A DNA stretch of 64,000 nt from Sneathiella glossodoripedis JCM 23214 (GCF_000616095.1 NZ_BAMS01000003.1:186001-250000); one strand, 5' to 3'; numbered from the stretch's first letter, positions 19,588 through 29,248 are shown. The notes: generated by a model not told the origin, from the letters alone. Numbers and translations are program-made.

Positions 19588-20355
19588 ATGTCTGACCCCT
19601 ATTACCTTTTAAATGAAGAGAGCCAAACACCGGTTTTTTTGATCGCCGATCATGCCAGCCGCGAAATACCGGAAAAGTATAATAATCTGGGAATTGAGGA
19701 CGTCTCTTTATTGAGGCGGCATGTGGCGTGGGATATTGGCATTGAAGATGTGACCAAACGCATGGCAGAGCGTCTGGGATGTACAGCGATATTTTCCAAA
19801 TTTTCAAGACTGCTTATTGACGCCAATCGCTATCCGGATGATCCCTCATCCACGCCTTACATTAGTGATGGTGTGGTCGTTCCGATGAATGAGAATGTAA
19901 CGGACGAAGATCGGCAAGAGCGAATTTCCACCTACTTCTCACCTTATCATTTCAAAATTGAAGCGATTTTGGCGCAAAAACTGAAGCAGCATAAAAGTCC
20001 ATTGGTTATTTCGATGCATAGTTTTACACCGATAATGAATGATTTTGAAAGACCTTGGCATGTGGGTGTTTTGTGGGATCAGGATGGACGGATTGCGTTG
20101 CCGATGCTGGATGTTCTTCGAAAAAATCCAACACTGGTCGTGGGGGATAATGAGCCTTATTCCGCCAGAAAACCACTTGGATATACAATGAATGAACATG
20201 GGACAAAGAAAAACATACCCCATGTGGTGGTGGAAATTCGGCAAGATTTGATCGATACCCACCATGGAGCCGAGCAATGGGCGGGTTTGATGGTTGATGT
20301 TATCAACCAGATTGCGGACAAGGTCAGTCAGTCTCCCCCGACTTCAGCGGAATAA
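19588..20355 (+). CDS. N-formylglutamate amidohydrolase family protein
   Basis: 255 residues, FGase family (PF05013-like). Signatures: VFLIADHASREIPEKYNNLG, HVAWDIGIEDVTKRMAERLG, SRLLIDANRYPDDP and SMHSFTPIMN. The HutG reaction yields glutamate and formate from N-formylglutamate, but paralogues outside hut operons act on other N-acyl or amide compounds. It ends 7 bp before the carboxylate-amine ligase, a pairing that suggests amide or glutathione-like metabolism. An upstream in-frame extension is rejected because this Met matches the family start. Confidence 0.85.
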   Translation: MSDPYYLLNEESQTPVFLIADHASREIPEKYNNLGIEDVSLLRRHVAWDIGIEDVTKRMAERLGCTAIFSKFSRLLIDANRYPDDPSSTPYISDGVVVPMNENVTDEDRQERISTYFSPYHFKIEAILAQKLKQHKSPLVISMHSFTPIMNDFERPWHVGVLWDQDGRIALPMLDVLRKNPTLVVGDNEPYSARKPLGYTMNEHGTKKNIPHVVVEIRQDLIDTHHGAEQWAGLMVDVINQIADKVSQSPPTSAE

Positions 20356-20362
20356 GAATGTG

Positions 20363-21502
20363 ATGATCAAAGAGCCAAGCTTTACAATCGGGATTGAGGA
20401 AGAGTATTTGCTGGTGGATCCCAAAACCAGGGACCTTGCCATTGATCCACCAGAAGAAATCTTGAAAGAATGTCAGGAGAAGCTGCCCGATCATCAGGTG
20501 ACACCGGAATTCTTAAGATCACAAATTGAGATAGGCACCCGCGTTTGTTCTAATATCAGCGAAGCCAGAGCAGCCTTGAGTGAATTACGATCAACAGTAG
20601 CGGCCGTTGCGGAAAAACATGGATTGCGGTTAATGGCAGCCTCCACCCATCCATTTGCTGATTGGCATTTGCTTAAACATACTGCGCGCGAGCGATACGA
20701 TACGATTGCTCGGGATCTGCAGGCGGTCGTACGGCGTTTAATGATCTGCGGTATGCATGTTCATTGTGCAATCGAAGATCAGGAAATGCGGATTGATCTG
20801 ATGAATCAGGTTACCTACTTTTTACCGCACCTTCTGGCTCTGAGTACTTCTTCCCCATTTTGGCGAGGGGAAGTCAGTGGTCTGAAATCATACCGTTTAA
20901 GTGTGTTCGATAGCTTGCCTCGCACGGGCATACCCGATCGATTTGACAGTTGGGGCGAGTATCAGAGGCTGGTTAATGTAATGGTTGAGGCGGGATCGAT
21001 TGAGGATGGATCAAAGATCTGGTGGGATTTGCGCCCGTCTTCGAAATTCCCAACTCTTGAAATGCGCATGACTGATGTATGCACGCTGATGGAGGACACG
21101 CTTTGTATTGCTGCGATATACTCAAGCCTGCTTCGCATGTTGTACCGGCTACGGCGAAATAATCAGAGATGGCGCATTTATCCAACAACGCTTGTTGCAG
21201 AAAATCGTTGGCTGGCGCAGCGTTTTGGCGTGGAAGGCAAGTTAATTGATTTGGGAATAGTCGGTCAGGTACCCGCTGGCGATTTGATCGAGGAAATTAT
21301 TGAGCTAGTGCGCGAAGATGCAGAAGCATTGGGGTGCCTTGAAGAAGTTTTGCACGCAAGAAAAATAATTGCGCGCGGAACTTCAGCAGAGCGACAGCTT
21401 AAAATTTTCAATGACGCAGTTGAGGCAGGCGAGGATTTGAAGATAGCTTTGCATAAGGTCGTTGATCAGGTTCTTGAAGAAACCGTATCGGGTTTAAATT
21501 AG
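20363..21502 (+). CDS. ybdK: carboxylate-amine ligase, YbdK / GCS2 type
   Basis: 379 residues. Opens with SFTIGIEEEYLLVDPKTRDL, the hallmark of glutamate-cysteine ligase type 2, then FLRSQIEIGTRVC, STHPFADW, GMHVHCAIED and WWDLRPSSKFPTLEMRMTDVC. Enzymes of the family join a carboxylate (often glutamate) to an amine with ATP. True gamma-glutamylcysteine activity is weak in E. coli YbdK, so the substrate is open. Probably co-transcribed with the amidohydrolase 7 bp upstream and DUF1244 24 bp downstream. Confidence 0.9.
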   Translation: MIKEPSFTIGIEEEYLLVDPKTRDLAIDPPEEILKECQEKLPDHQVTPEFLRSQIEIGTRVCSNISEARAALSELRSTVAAVAEKHGLRLMAASTHPFADWHLLKHTARERYDTIARDLQAVVRRLMICGMHVHCAIEDQEMRIDLMNQVTYFLPHLLALSTSSPFWRGEVSGLKSYRLSVFDSLPRTGIPDRFDSWGEYQRLVNVMVEAGSIEDGSKIWWDLRPSSKFPTLEMRMTDVCTLMEDTLCIAAIYSSLLRMLYRLRRNNQRWRIYPTTLVAENRWLAQRFGVEGKLIDLGIVGQVPAGDLIEEIIELVREDAEALGCLEEVLHARKIIARGTSAERQLKIFNDAVEAGEDLKIALHKVVDQVLEETVSGLN

Positions 21503-21526
21503 ATATTCAGCAGGCGAGAGACAAAG

Positions 21527-21823
21527 ATGACAGATAAATCTGAAATTGAACTACAGGCAGCCGCATTTCGCAGGCTTCGCGACCATTTACAGGAAAGAAC
21601 CGACGTTCAGAATATTGACTTGATGAACCTGGCTGGTTTTTGCCGGAACTGTTTATCACGCTGGTATCAGGAGGAAGCCAACGCAAAAGGTATTGATTTG
21701 AGCAAAGAAGCCGCTCGAGAGATTGTTTACGGAATGCCTTATTCAGAGTGGAAAAATAAGTATCAAACAGAGGCTGGGCCAGACAAGTTAGCTGATTTTG
21801 AAAAAAACAAGCCAAATGATTAA
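21527..21823 (+). CDS. DUF1244 family protein
   Basis: 98 residues, matching DUF1244 by MNLAGFCRNCLSRWYQEEA and EAAREIVYGMPYSEWK. The conserved FCRNCLSRW with two cysteines is the family core. Function unknown; common in alpha- and gammaproteobacteria. It follows ybdK in the same direction. Confidence 0.9.
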   Translation: MTDKSEIELQAAAFRRLRDHLQERTDVQNIDLMNLAGFCRNCLSRWYQEEANAKGIDLSKEAAREIVYGMPYSEWKNKYQTEAGPDKLADFEKNKPND

Positions 21824-21910
21824 AAAATAGGGGTCAGGCACTAGCGAAAACCGACAAATATCGGTAAACCCTACTCATTAGAATTTATCTATAATTAAAA
21901 GAGGTGAATA

Positions 21911-22210
21911 ATGGCTGACGTTGGCGGCGTCGCGGCGGATCATCTGCGATCCTTTATTGAGCGTATCGAACGGTTGGAAGAAGAGAAAAAAGCTCTTGCC
22001 GACGACATTAAGGAAATATTTGCAGAAGCCAAAGGGTCCGGTTTTGACGTAAAAGCAATGCGTGCGATTTTGCGTCTTCGGAAAATGGACAAAGCCGACT
22101 ATCAGGAGCAGGAATATATGATTGACCTGTACAAGCATGCGCTTGGCATGATCGATGATATGGCACCGGAAGCCGAACAGGATAACGAACCCCCCGAAGA
22201 AGGTTTTTAA
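21911..22210 (+). CDS. gapR: DUF2312 / GapR-like nucleoid protein
   Basis: 99 residues. The family core is SFIERIERLEEEKKALADDIKEIFAEAKGSGFDVKAMRAILRLRK, an N-terminal coiled coil with a basic second half. In Caulobacter the DUF2312 protein GapR wraps overtwisted DNA ahead of moving polymerases and supports replication and segregation. The acidic C-terminal tail is longer than in Caulobacter GapR. AAAGAGGTG precedes the ATG. The symbol is assigned by family only. Confidence 0.85.
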   Translation: MADVGGVAADHLRSFIERIERLEEEKKALADDIKEIFAEAKGSGFDVKAMRAILRLRKMDKADYQEQEYMIDLYKHALGMIDDMAPEAEQDNEPPEEGF

Positions 22211-22280
22211 CCTGTAACGCCGTATGAAGCTGGCCGAATTTGGGTCAGAAATGAAAACACATTTAAGAGAGGAAAATTCC

Positions 22281-23351
22281 GTGTCACTACAACTTCCAGC
22301 TGGTGTGGTATTCGGTGAAGAATATCAGAAACTCGTAAGCAACTGTAAAGCCGGTGGTTTTGCGCTGCCCGCTGTTAATGTCGTGGGGACCGACAGCATT
22401 AATGCGGTTATGGAAGCCGCAGCTAAAAACGGCTCTGACGTTATTATTCAATTATCCAATGGCGGTGCACATTTTTTTGCCGGTAAAGGAATGGAAAATT
22501 CCGCAGATGCCATGCTCTATGGTGCAGTTTCAGCCGCTCAGCATGTTCATTTGCTGGCGAAATATTATGGTATCTGTGCTGTATTGCACACTGATCATGC
22601 TAATCGCAAACTGATACCATGGGTTGATGCCTTGTTTGAGGAAGGGGTCGCATATAAGAAAAAGAACGGTGTTCCTTTGTTCAGCTCTCACATGGTTGAT
22701 CTTTCCGAAGAACCACTTGAGGAAAACCTCGCTGAAAGTGCCCGGCTCTTGAAACGCGCTGTAGAGCTTGATATGAGCATCGAAATCGAACTTGGTATTA
22801 CAGGTGGCGAAGAGGACGGTGTCGGCAGCGACGTTGATACTATTGACAATAGCAAATTATACACTCAGCCTGAAGATGTGCTGGAAGCCTATGACCGTTT
22901 GAGTCCCATTGGACATTTCTCTATTGCGGCCTCCTTTGGAAATGTGCACGGCGTTTACAAGCCCGGTAATGTTAAGTTACGCCCTGAAATTCTGAAAGCT
23001 TCGCAGGAGCTTGTATCAAAAACACATGGCTTATCTGAAAAACCACTGGATCTGGTGTTCCATGGCGGATCTGGCTCTGAGCCGCAAAAGATTTCTGAAG
23101 CTATTGAGTATGGCGTATTTAAAATGAACATTGATACGGATACTCAGTTTGCATTTGCTCAAGGTGTGGGTGCATTTGCAAAGGAGAATATGGTGGCCTT
23201 TGAACATCAAATTCATCCTGAAACGGACGAGCCGCTGAAAAAATTGTATGACCCTAGAAAATGGCTCCGTATGGGTGAAGAGAAAATGGTTGAGCGCCTT
23301 GGGCAGGCATTTTCCGAGCTGGGATCAACTGGAAAATCTGTTGCCAAATAA
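22281..23351 (+). CDS. fba: class II fructose-bisphosphate aldolase
   Basis: 356 residues, close to E. coli FbaA. The zinc-dependent enzyme cleaves fructose-1,6-bisphosphate in glycolysis and gluconeogenesis. Motifs: FALPAVNVVGTDSINAVME, AVLHTDHANRKLIPW (metal-binding histidine), SSHMVDLSEEPLEEN, EIELGITGGEEDGV, AASFGNVHGVYKPGN and FHGGSGSEPQKI. The GTG start after AGAGAGGAAAATTCC is chosen because it gives the FbaA-length N-terminus; an earlier in-frame ATG would add 19 residues. A strong terminator follows. Confidence 0.95.
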   Translation: MSLQLPAGVVFGEEYQKLVSNCKAGGFALPAVNVVGTDSINAVMEAAAKNGSDVIIQLSNGGAHFFAGKGMENSADAMLYGAVSAAQHVHLLAKYYGICAVLHTDHANRKLIPWVDALFEEGVAYKKKNGVPLFSSHMVDLSEEPLEENLAESARLLKRAVELDMSIEIELGITGGEEDGVGSDVDTIDNSKLYTQPEDVLEAYDRLSPIGHFSIAASFGNVHGVYKPGNVKLRPEILKASQELVSKTHGLSEKPLDLVFHGGSGSEPQKISEAIEYGVFKMNIDTDTQFAFAQGVGAFAKENMVAFEHQIHPETDEPLKKLYDPRKWLRMGEEKMVERLGQAFSELGSTGKSVAK

Positions 23352-23372
23352 GAATTTTCAGATTTCTTAATT

Positions 23373-23404
23373 GAAAACCGGCGTAGTTTTGCGCCGGTTT
23401 TTTT
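23373..23404 (+). terminator. terminator after the aldolase gene
   Basis: AAAACCGGCG, loop, CGCCGGTTTTTTT. Confidence 0.9.
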
Positions 23405-23520
23405 ATGTGCGCAGGTTTTTAGATTTTATTAATATTTTAGTCAGTCTTTAGCGATATTATTCGGGATATCAAGTTCCCCCCAAGGAACTCACACAGTGGT
23501 ATGTATCAGGAGACTCCCCA

Positions 23521-23928
23521 ATGACTCAAAAGACTGAAGAAATTGCCAAGCGTCAGGCTATGATTTCCAGAGCCCCTTATGAGGACATGTTGTCGTTTTT
23601 TGACTACAAGCATTTACCGGAGGGGTTGCAAGGCATCAGTAAACCATTTAACGCATTGGCTCATTCTTTGGTAGAGCAACTCCCAAACCACTCGCAAAAA
23701 ATGGTCGCACTTCAAAAATTGTTGGAAGCCAAAGACGCTGCTGTTCGAATTGCCGTTGCAAAATCCAAGCCGCAAAGAGAAAAAATACAGAATATGATCA
23801 TTGAGCATTACAGGGAAGGGTTATCAGCGACTGAAATTCGCTCGAAGATTCTGGTCGCATTTCCAGCCTCCAAGATTACCGAGGAAGTGATTAAGGATTT
23901 TGCTATGACGTTGGAAACTGACGTTTAA
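23521..23928 (+). CDS. small protein resembling phage Acb2/Tad1-type helical hairpin proteins
   Basis: 135 residues. Residues about 22-80 (MLSFFDYKHLPEGLQGISK, then PFNALAHSLVEQLPNHSQK and ALQKLLEAKDAAVRIAV) resemble from memory the helical-hairpin proteins of phages that include the anti-CBASS protein Acb2 and relatives grouped under Acb2/Tad1 hairpin names. The C-terminal half (REKIQNMIIEHYREGLSATE, then IRSKILVAFP) is basic and helical and looks like a separate HTH-like piece. Acb2 sequesters cyclic nucleotides; whether this one does is unknown. There are no other phage genes around it, and it has its own terminator. AGGAGACTCCCC precedes the ATG. Confidence 0.6.
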   Translation: MTQKTEEIAKRQAMISRAPYEDMLSFFDYKHLPEGLQGISKPFNALAHSLVEQLPNHSQKMVALQKLLEAKDAAVRIAVAKSKPQREKIQNMIIEHYREGLSATEIRSKILVAFPASKITEEVIKDFAMTLETDV

Positions 23929-23959
23929 AATTTCCTTTTGAACTGCTCCTACCTCGATG

Positions 23960-23991
23960 CGGCAACAGTCTCAAGACTGTTGCCGTTTTTT
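23960..23991 (+). terminator. terminator after the hairpin-protein gene
   Basis: CGGCAACAGTCT, CAAG, ACTGTTGCCG, then TTTTTT. Perfect stem. Confidence 0.92.
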
Positions 23992-24069
23992 GTGCTAAAG
24001 GCAGTAATTTCATGTTTATCCCGTCTCTCTCAAATGGTAGTCAAAGGTAGTAATTTTTGAGGGAAACCA

Positions 24070-25385
24070 ATGACAAGAGAAATTCAATCAGTTGCCGTCT
24101 TGGGCGGTGGGACCATGGGACTTGGAATAGCTGCTGCATCTGCGGATGCAGGAGCAGAGGTTCTGCTTCTGGATGTAACGATGGAACCGCGCAAGCGTCA
24201 CTCGAACGAATGACTACCATTCGTCCACCTGCGTTTGAAAATCCAGAATCTGCTAAACGCATCAAGTTGGGAAGTTTTGAAAATGATCTTCCAAAAATTG
24301 AAGGTTATGACTGGATATGCGAGGCAATTATTGAAGATTTGGAAACCAAGCGGGACTTGTTCTCGAAACTTGAGCCTTTGCGCCGAGAAGGATCAGTTGT
24401 CTCAACCAATACTTCAGGCATTCCGTTAAAAGATATCGCGGCAGGAATGCCTGAGCGCCTGCGGCGGGATATTGTTGTCACCCATTTTTTCAACCCGGTG
24501 AAAATCATGCGCCTGATGGAATTGATCCCGGGGGAGGAGACGACTGAAGAAGTCACTGACGCTCTGGCTCGGTTCTGCGGTGAAAAACTTGGTAAGGGCG
24601 TCGTATACGCAAAGGATACCGTGAATTTTATTGGCAACCGAATTGGCTGCTTTTTCATGTTATCAGGTTTGCATAAGGCAAAACCAGCTTTGGATGCCGG
24701 TATGCAAATGGAGAAAATTGACGCACTCCTGAGTAAGCCAGTGGGACTGCCGCCTACGGGCTTGTACGGCTTAATCGATTTGATCGGTTTGGATATCATG
24801 GATCTTGTTGGTAAGAACCTAGCGGTCAATCTGCCTTCAAATGATGTAGGGCGCAGCTTTACAAGTTTTCCTGCCGCAGAACAGTCCATGCTTGAGCGCG
24901 GGCAATTAGGTCGAAAAACGAAAGGTGGGTTTTATCGCCTGAATGTTGCGGATGACGGCAGCAAGACAAAGGAGATTTTTGACCTGAAAGAGGAAAGCTG
25001 GCGTGCTGTTGAGGCTATTGAACTGGCTCCTTCTTTGCAGGCTCCGGAAACAGTGTTCTTTGATGACTCTGCAGAGGGTAATCTGGTTTGGGACACTATG
25101 GGAGGTACACTTCTGTATGCTGCTGATCTGATCCCCGAAATTGCCGATGATGTTGTGAATATTGACAGGGCTATGCGCTGGGGATTTGGCTGGGCGAAAG
25201 GTCCATTCGAACTTCTCGATCAGTTGGGAGCAGATAAAGTCATCGCAAGACTGAAGGCTGAGAACAGGCCACTTCCTGCAATGCTGAATGTACTCGAAAA
25301 AACGGGAGAGAAGAGTTTTTACCGTAACGGTGGTAGCGAGTATCTGACCTTGTCTGGTGAATGGAAAGCGGTGCCAAAGGAATAG
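24070..25385 (+). pseudogene. 3-hydroxyacyl-CoA dehydrogenase, frameshifted near the N-terminus
   Basis: Read through a break near 24188, about 438 residues. The start is ATG at 24070 with the NAD fold VAVLGGGTMGLGIAAASADAG. The frame then stops early (ERKRHSNE-like run) unless one C is added to a CC run, which gives LLLDVTMEP-AQASLERM and continues to the end. The rest has EDLETKRDLFSKLEPL, VSTNTSGIPL, VVTHFFNPVKIMRLMELIPG and VNFIGNRIG of the dehydrogenase, plus a second C-terminal dehydrogenase domain (AMRWGFGWAKGPFELLDQLG). Homologues I recall are often about 770 residues with a fused enoyl-CoA hydratase; that half is absent here and a terminator follows. Role: the NAD-dependent step of beta-oxidation. 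Confidence 0.87.
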
Positions 25386-25421
25386 TACTTGAAAACAAAA
25401 AAACACTTATTAAGTGCAAGG

Positions 25422-25453
25422 GGCTGTGGTGGAGTTGCATCACGGCCTTTTTT
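25422..25453 (+). terminator. terminator after the 3-hydroxyacyl-CoA dehydrogenase
   Basis: GGGCTGTGGT, loop, ATCACGGCC then TTTTTT. The stem uses two G-U pairs. Confidence 0.75.
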
Positions 25454-25464
25454 CGTGAGGGGGA

Positions 25465-25734
25465 ATGAGACAGTTTTCCGCAGATACAACAGGTTTTGCC
25501 GCTCTAACCATAGTGGAGATATTACTGCAGGAGTTAATCCGGCAGGAAATTCTTGACGACAGGGATGTGAAGCGAATTTTGAAATCTGCTGCGCGCCGGC
25601 ATGAAAAGTCGGCGACCGGAAGTCCTGCGAAAATTGACCTCAATATGGAAACAGCTACTCTTATTCGTCAAATGACCATGGGGCTCAAGCCATTATTCAA
25701 AGAAGCGAAAAAACGGCGTAAGTCAAAGGCTTAG
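25465..25734 (+). CDS. hypothetical protein, small basic
   Basis: 89 residues, not recognised. Helical throughout. The N-terminal half is fairly hydrophobic (FAALTIVEILLQELIRQEIL) and the C-terminus very basic (KEAKKRRKSKA). AGGGGGA precedes the ATG. It lies between a terminator and a convergent hairpin, so it forms its own small transcription unit. Confidence 0.6.
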   Translation: MRQFSADTTGFAALTIVEILLQELIRQEILDDRDVKRILKSAARRHEKSATGSPAKIDLNMETATLIRQMTMGLKPLFKEAKKRRKSKA

Positions 25735-25751
25735 ATTGAGACTCAAAATAA

Positions 25752-25781
25752 AGCCCGGGGTAAATCAATACTCCCGGGCTA
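25752..25781. terminator. hairpin between convergent genes
   Basis: AGCCCGGG and CCCGGGCT with a 13-nt loop, between the stops at 25734 (+) and 25796 (-). The + side has only a weak T run (ATGGTTTT) and the - side TTTATTTT, so it probably serves both. Confidence 0.65.
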
Positions 25782-25795
25782 TGGTTTTGTGAAAT

Positions 25796-28700
25796 TTATT
25801 CGGCCGCTTGAGCTTGCTTTTCAGGGTTTTTGAATAATTCCATCAAATGGTCGTGTTCTAAGTAATACTGTCGTATTGCCTTTTCTTTAACATGACCATA
25901 ACCGCGAACTTTCATAGGCAGTTCAAACAACTCAAGGGCAATTGGTAAATTATCTGAATTCAGATGTTCAACTACATAAGACAGAGTGCCTTGAAAATGT
26001 TTGATTAGCTTGCGCTCTTCGCGCCGCTCTTCGGTATACCCAAAAATGTCAAATGCTGTTCCGCGGAGGAATTTGAATTTGGCAAGTTTAGAGAAACCCT
26101 TTCCAACCCAAGGACCATATTCGGACTTTTTCAGATGTCCCGTCTCACTGTCTTTCTTCGCTAAAAGCGGTGGTGCCAGATGGTATTTGACTTTGTACTC
26201 CCCATCCATCATCCGCTCAATTTTTTCCTGAAATCCAGCTTCGGTGTGCAGGCGTGCGACTTCATATTCGTCCTTATACGTCATGAGTTTAAACAAGGAC
26301 TTGGCAGCGCGTTTGGTCAGCTCGTCATGTCCAGCGCCGCGAACGGTTGCTATGACATTCTCGTATTGTTTTGCATATGCAGTGTTTTGATAGCCCGTCA
26401 GAAATTCGATCCGCCGATCAATCATGACCTGAAGATCATCTGTTGGGTGCATAATATCCACAGGACCTTTGAGCTTTTCAACTTCACCCAGTACAAAGTC
26501 AGGGTCGTGAGCCATTTTGCGCCCCCAAGCGAAAGCTTTCTTGTTGGCGTCAATCGCAACACCGTTCAACTCGATCGCTCGTAATAAAGCCTCTAACGAG
26601 AGAGGGACAAAGCCCTTCTGGAAAGCATAACCCAGCATGAAGAGGTTTGTCGCAATTGCATCACCCATAAGTGTTGTCGCGATTTCACTTGCTTCCAGTA
26701 AATGACAGGCGTCCTTACCAACAGCTTCCATAATGTGATCCAGTGTATCCTGAACCGGGAATGGAGCATCTGGATTTAAAGTGAAATCCATAGTTGGTGC
26801 TGGATGAGAATTGACCACTGCCTTGGCGATCCCGACATCCAGTTTCGCAAGGGAATCATATGAACCTGCAACAACCATGTCACAGCCGATCAGAAGATCT
26901 GCGCGTCCTGCTGGAATACGAACTGCGCTTATATCTTCTGGTGTTGGAGCAATATGAATGTGGCTCGTAACGGCACCACCTTTTTGGGCAAGTCCAGCCT
27001 GATCCAGAACAGTGACACCTTTACCTTCAATATGAGCTGCCATGCTCATCAAGGCACCAACTGTTACGACGCCAGTCCCCCCAATTCCTGTCACCAGAAT
27101 TCGGTACGGATTTGTTATTTCTTTTGTGTTTGGCAGTGGAACATCACTGGCAGGGTCGTCCTGCGCACTTTTTTCGGGTTTGCGGAGCTGTCCGCCCTCA
27201 ATGGTTACAAAGCTTGGGCAAAAGCCTTTGACACAAGAAAAGTCCTTGTTGCAGCTTGATTGGTTGATTGTTCGTTTCCGTCCAAATTCCGTTTCGAGGG
27301 GTTCAACAGAAATACAGTTGGACTGAACTGAACAGTCACCACACCCTTCACAAACAAGGTCGTTAATCATGACGCGTTTTGCAGGATCAGGGTAAGTTCC
27401 GCGTTTGCGCCGCCTGCGTTTTTCCGATGCACAAGTCTGATCATACAGCAGCACGGTCACGCCCGGAAGTTCCCGCATTTCTTTCTGGATTTTATCCAGA
27501 TCATCGCGGTGATGAAAGGTTGTTCCCTTTGGCCAATCGATATTGGATGGATATTTATCTGGTTCATCGGAGACAACGCGAATATGTTGCACTCCTTCAC
27601 CAGCAAGCTGTTGAGCAATTTGCCATGGTGTCAGTTGGTCGTCGAGAGGTTGGCCACCTGTCATTGCCACCGCATCGTTGTATAGGATTTTGTATGTAAT
27701 ATTGGCCTTTGCAGCGATTGCCTGGCGGATCGCTAGCAGGCCCGAATGATGGTAAGTTCCGTCACCCAAATTGGCAAAAATATGTTTCTCGTCAGTGAAA
27801 TGTTGTTGTCCCACCCATGGCACACCTTCACCACCCATTTGTGTGAATTCATTCGTATTGCGATCCATCCATGTCACCATGTAGTGACAGCCAATACCAG
27901 CAACGGCACGGCTGCCATCTGGTACAACTGTAGACGTATTATGTGGACAGCCTGAGCAATAGAACGGAGTTCGTTTTATTTTGGCGGGCGACTGGTTGAG
28001 TTGCTGCTCTTTGCGATCAAGAAAAGCCAGTCGTTGTTCAATATGTTCTGACGTATAAAAACGGCGAATACGGGCGGCAATGACTCGCGCGACGCTCGCA
28101 GGTGTCAGCTCTCCGGATGAAGGGAGTATGAAATTGCCTTGATCATCGAATTTCCCAATAATGCGGGGGCGAACAGCGGTATCCCAGTTATAAAGCTGCT
28201 CCTTCATCTGGTTTTCGATAATGGCCCGCTTTTCTTCAATAACGACAACTTCTTCGAGCCCTTCGGCAAACTGACGAATTCCTATTGGATCCAGTGGCCA
28301 GGGCATGCCGACCTTATAGACAGACAGACCAATATCAGCTGCCATATCATCAGTGATGCCTAAATCGCGTAAGGACTGGCGGACATCAAGATAAGCCTTG
28401 CCAGTTGTGACAATACCAAACCGTCTTTTGGGGCTATCCATCACAATTTTGTCGAGATTGTTTATGCGAGCAAATTCGCGAGCGGCATAAATTTTATGCT
28501 TGTTCAGGCGAACTTCCTGATCGAAGCGATCGTCGTGTCCACGAATATTCAGTCCTCCCGGTGGGAGCTCGATATCCGGATATTTGATATTTACACGATC
28601 TGGACTTACATAGACGGACGCACCACCCTCAATCGTTTCAGATATGCATTTGAAACCAACCCACAAACCGCTGTACCGGGACATGGCGATACCCATTAAC

Positions 28701-29248
28701 CCGTAATCAAGCACCTCCTGCACATTGGCAGGGTGTAAGACAGGCATCATCCAACTGATAAAGCCATGCTCGCTTTGATGGGCGACGGTTGAGGAGACAA
28801 TACCATGATCATCGCCTGCAAGTGCCAGAACACCGCCGTATTTGGATGTACCGTTGGAGTTCGCGTGACGAAATACGTCGCCTGTTCTGTCTACACCCGG
28901 GCCTTTCCCGTACCAGAGGCTGAAAACACCATCATATTTGGCCCCTTTGTACATGTTGAGTTGTTGGCTGCCCCAAACAGCTGTCGCGGCCAAATCTTCG
29001 TTGATGCCGGGCTCGAAATGAATATCGTTTTCTTTGAGGAGAGGGCGAACTTTCCACAAAGATTGATCGTAGCCACCAAGTGGCGAACCACGATAACCAG
29101 AAATGAAACCGGCTGTGTTTAAGCCCGCTGCCCTGTCGCGGGCTTTTTGCATGAGCGGTAATCGAACCAGCGCTTGAATACCGGTCAGAAACACACGGCC
29201 TTCCTCCAACGTGTATTTATCGTCGAGCGAGACATTGGCAAGCGGCAT
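25796..29248 (-). CDS. indolepyruvate ferredoxin oxidoreductase, fused
   Basis: 1150 residues, the length of single-chain IorA-IorB fusions. It decarboxylates arylpyruvates or branched 2-oxo acids to acyl-CoA and reduces ferredoxin. Thiamine-diphosphate region: FISGYRGSPLGGYDQSLW and the C-terminal TPP site GIGCHYM, NLGDGTYHHSGLLAI. Iron-sulfur motifs: YCSGCPHNTST and VCEGCGDCSVQSNC with later cysteines (CNKDFSCVKGFCP). The gamma-type oxidoreductase domain follows (VTGIGGTGVVTVGALMSMAA). Probable role is amino acid catabolism; substrate specificity is not readable. Single gene with its own upstream gap. Confidence 0.92.
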   Translation of the reverse strand: MPLANVSLDDKYTLEEGRVFLTGIQALVRLPLMQKARDRAAGLNTAGFISGYRGSPLGGYDQSLWKVRPLLKENDIHFEPGINEDLAATAVWGSQQLNMYKGAKYDGVFSLWYGKGPGVDRTGDVFRHANSNGTSKYGGVLALAGDDHGIVSSTVAHQSEHGFISWMMPVLHPANVQEVLDYGLMGIAMSRYSGLWVGFKCISETIEGGASVYVSPDRVNIKYPDIELPPGGLNIRGHDDRFDQEVRLNKHKIYAAREFARINNLDKIVMDSPKRRFGIVTTGKAYLDVRQSLRDLGITDDMAADIGLSVYKVGMPWPLDPIGIRQFAEGLEEVVVIEEKRAIIENQMKEQLYNWDTAVRPRIIGKFDDQGNFILPSSGELTPASVARVIAARIRRFYTSEHIEQRLAFLDRKEQQLNQSPAKIKRTPFYCSGCPHNTSTVVPDGSRAVAGIGCHYMVTWMDRNTNEFTQMGGEGVPWVGQQHFTDEKHIFANLGDGTYHHSGLLAIRQAIAAKANITYKILYNDAVAMTGGQPLDDQLTPWQIAQQLAGEGVQHIRVVSDEPDKYPSNIDWPKGTTFHHRDDLDKIQKEMRELPGVTVLLYDQTCASEKRRRRKRGTYPDPAKRVMINDLVCEGCGDCSVQSNCISVEPLETEFGRKRTINQSSCNKDFSCVKGFCPSFVTIEGGQLRKPEKSAQDDPASDVPLPNTKEITNPYRILVTGIGGTGVVTVGALMSMAAHIEGKGVTVLDQAGLAQKGGAVTSHIHIAPTPEDISAVRIPAGRADLLIGCDMVVAGSYDSLAKLDVGIAKAVVNSHPAPTMDFTLNPDAPFPVQDTLDHIMEAVGKDACHLLEASEIATTLMGDAIATNLFMLGYAFQKGFVPLSLEALLRAIELNGVAIDANKKAFAWGRKMAHDPDFVLGEVEKLKGPVDIMHPTDDLQVMIDRRIEFLTGYQNTAYAKQYENVIATVRGAGHDELTKRAAKSLFKLMTYKDEYEVARLHTEAGFQEKIERMMDGEYKVKYHLAPPLLAKKDSETGHLKKSEYGPWVGKGFSKLAKFKFLRGTAFDIFGYTEERREERKLIKHFQGTLSYVVEHLNSDNLPIALELFELPMKVRGYGHVKEKAIRQYYLEHDHLMELFKNPEKQAQAAE

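Noticed and set aside
21890-21895. TATAAT before the gapR-like gene
   Set aside because: Too close to the ATG and no -35 at the right distance.
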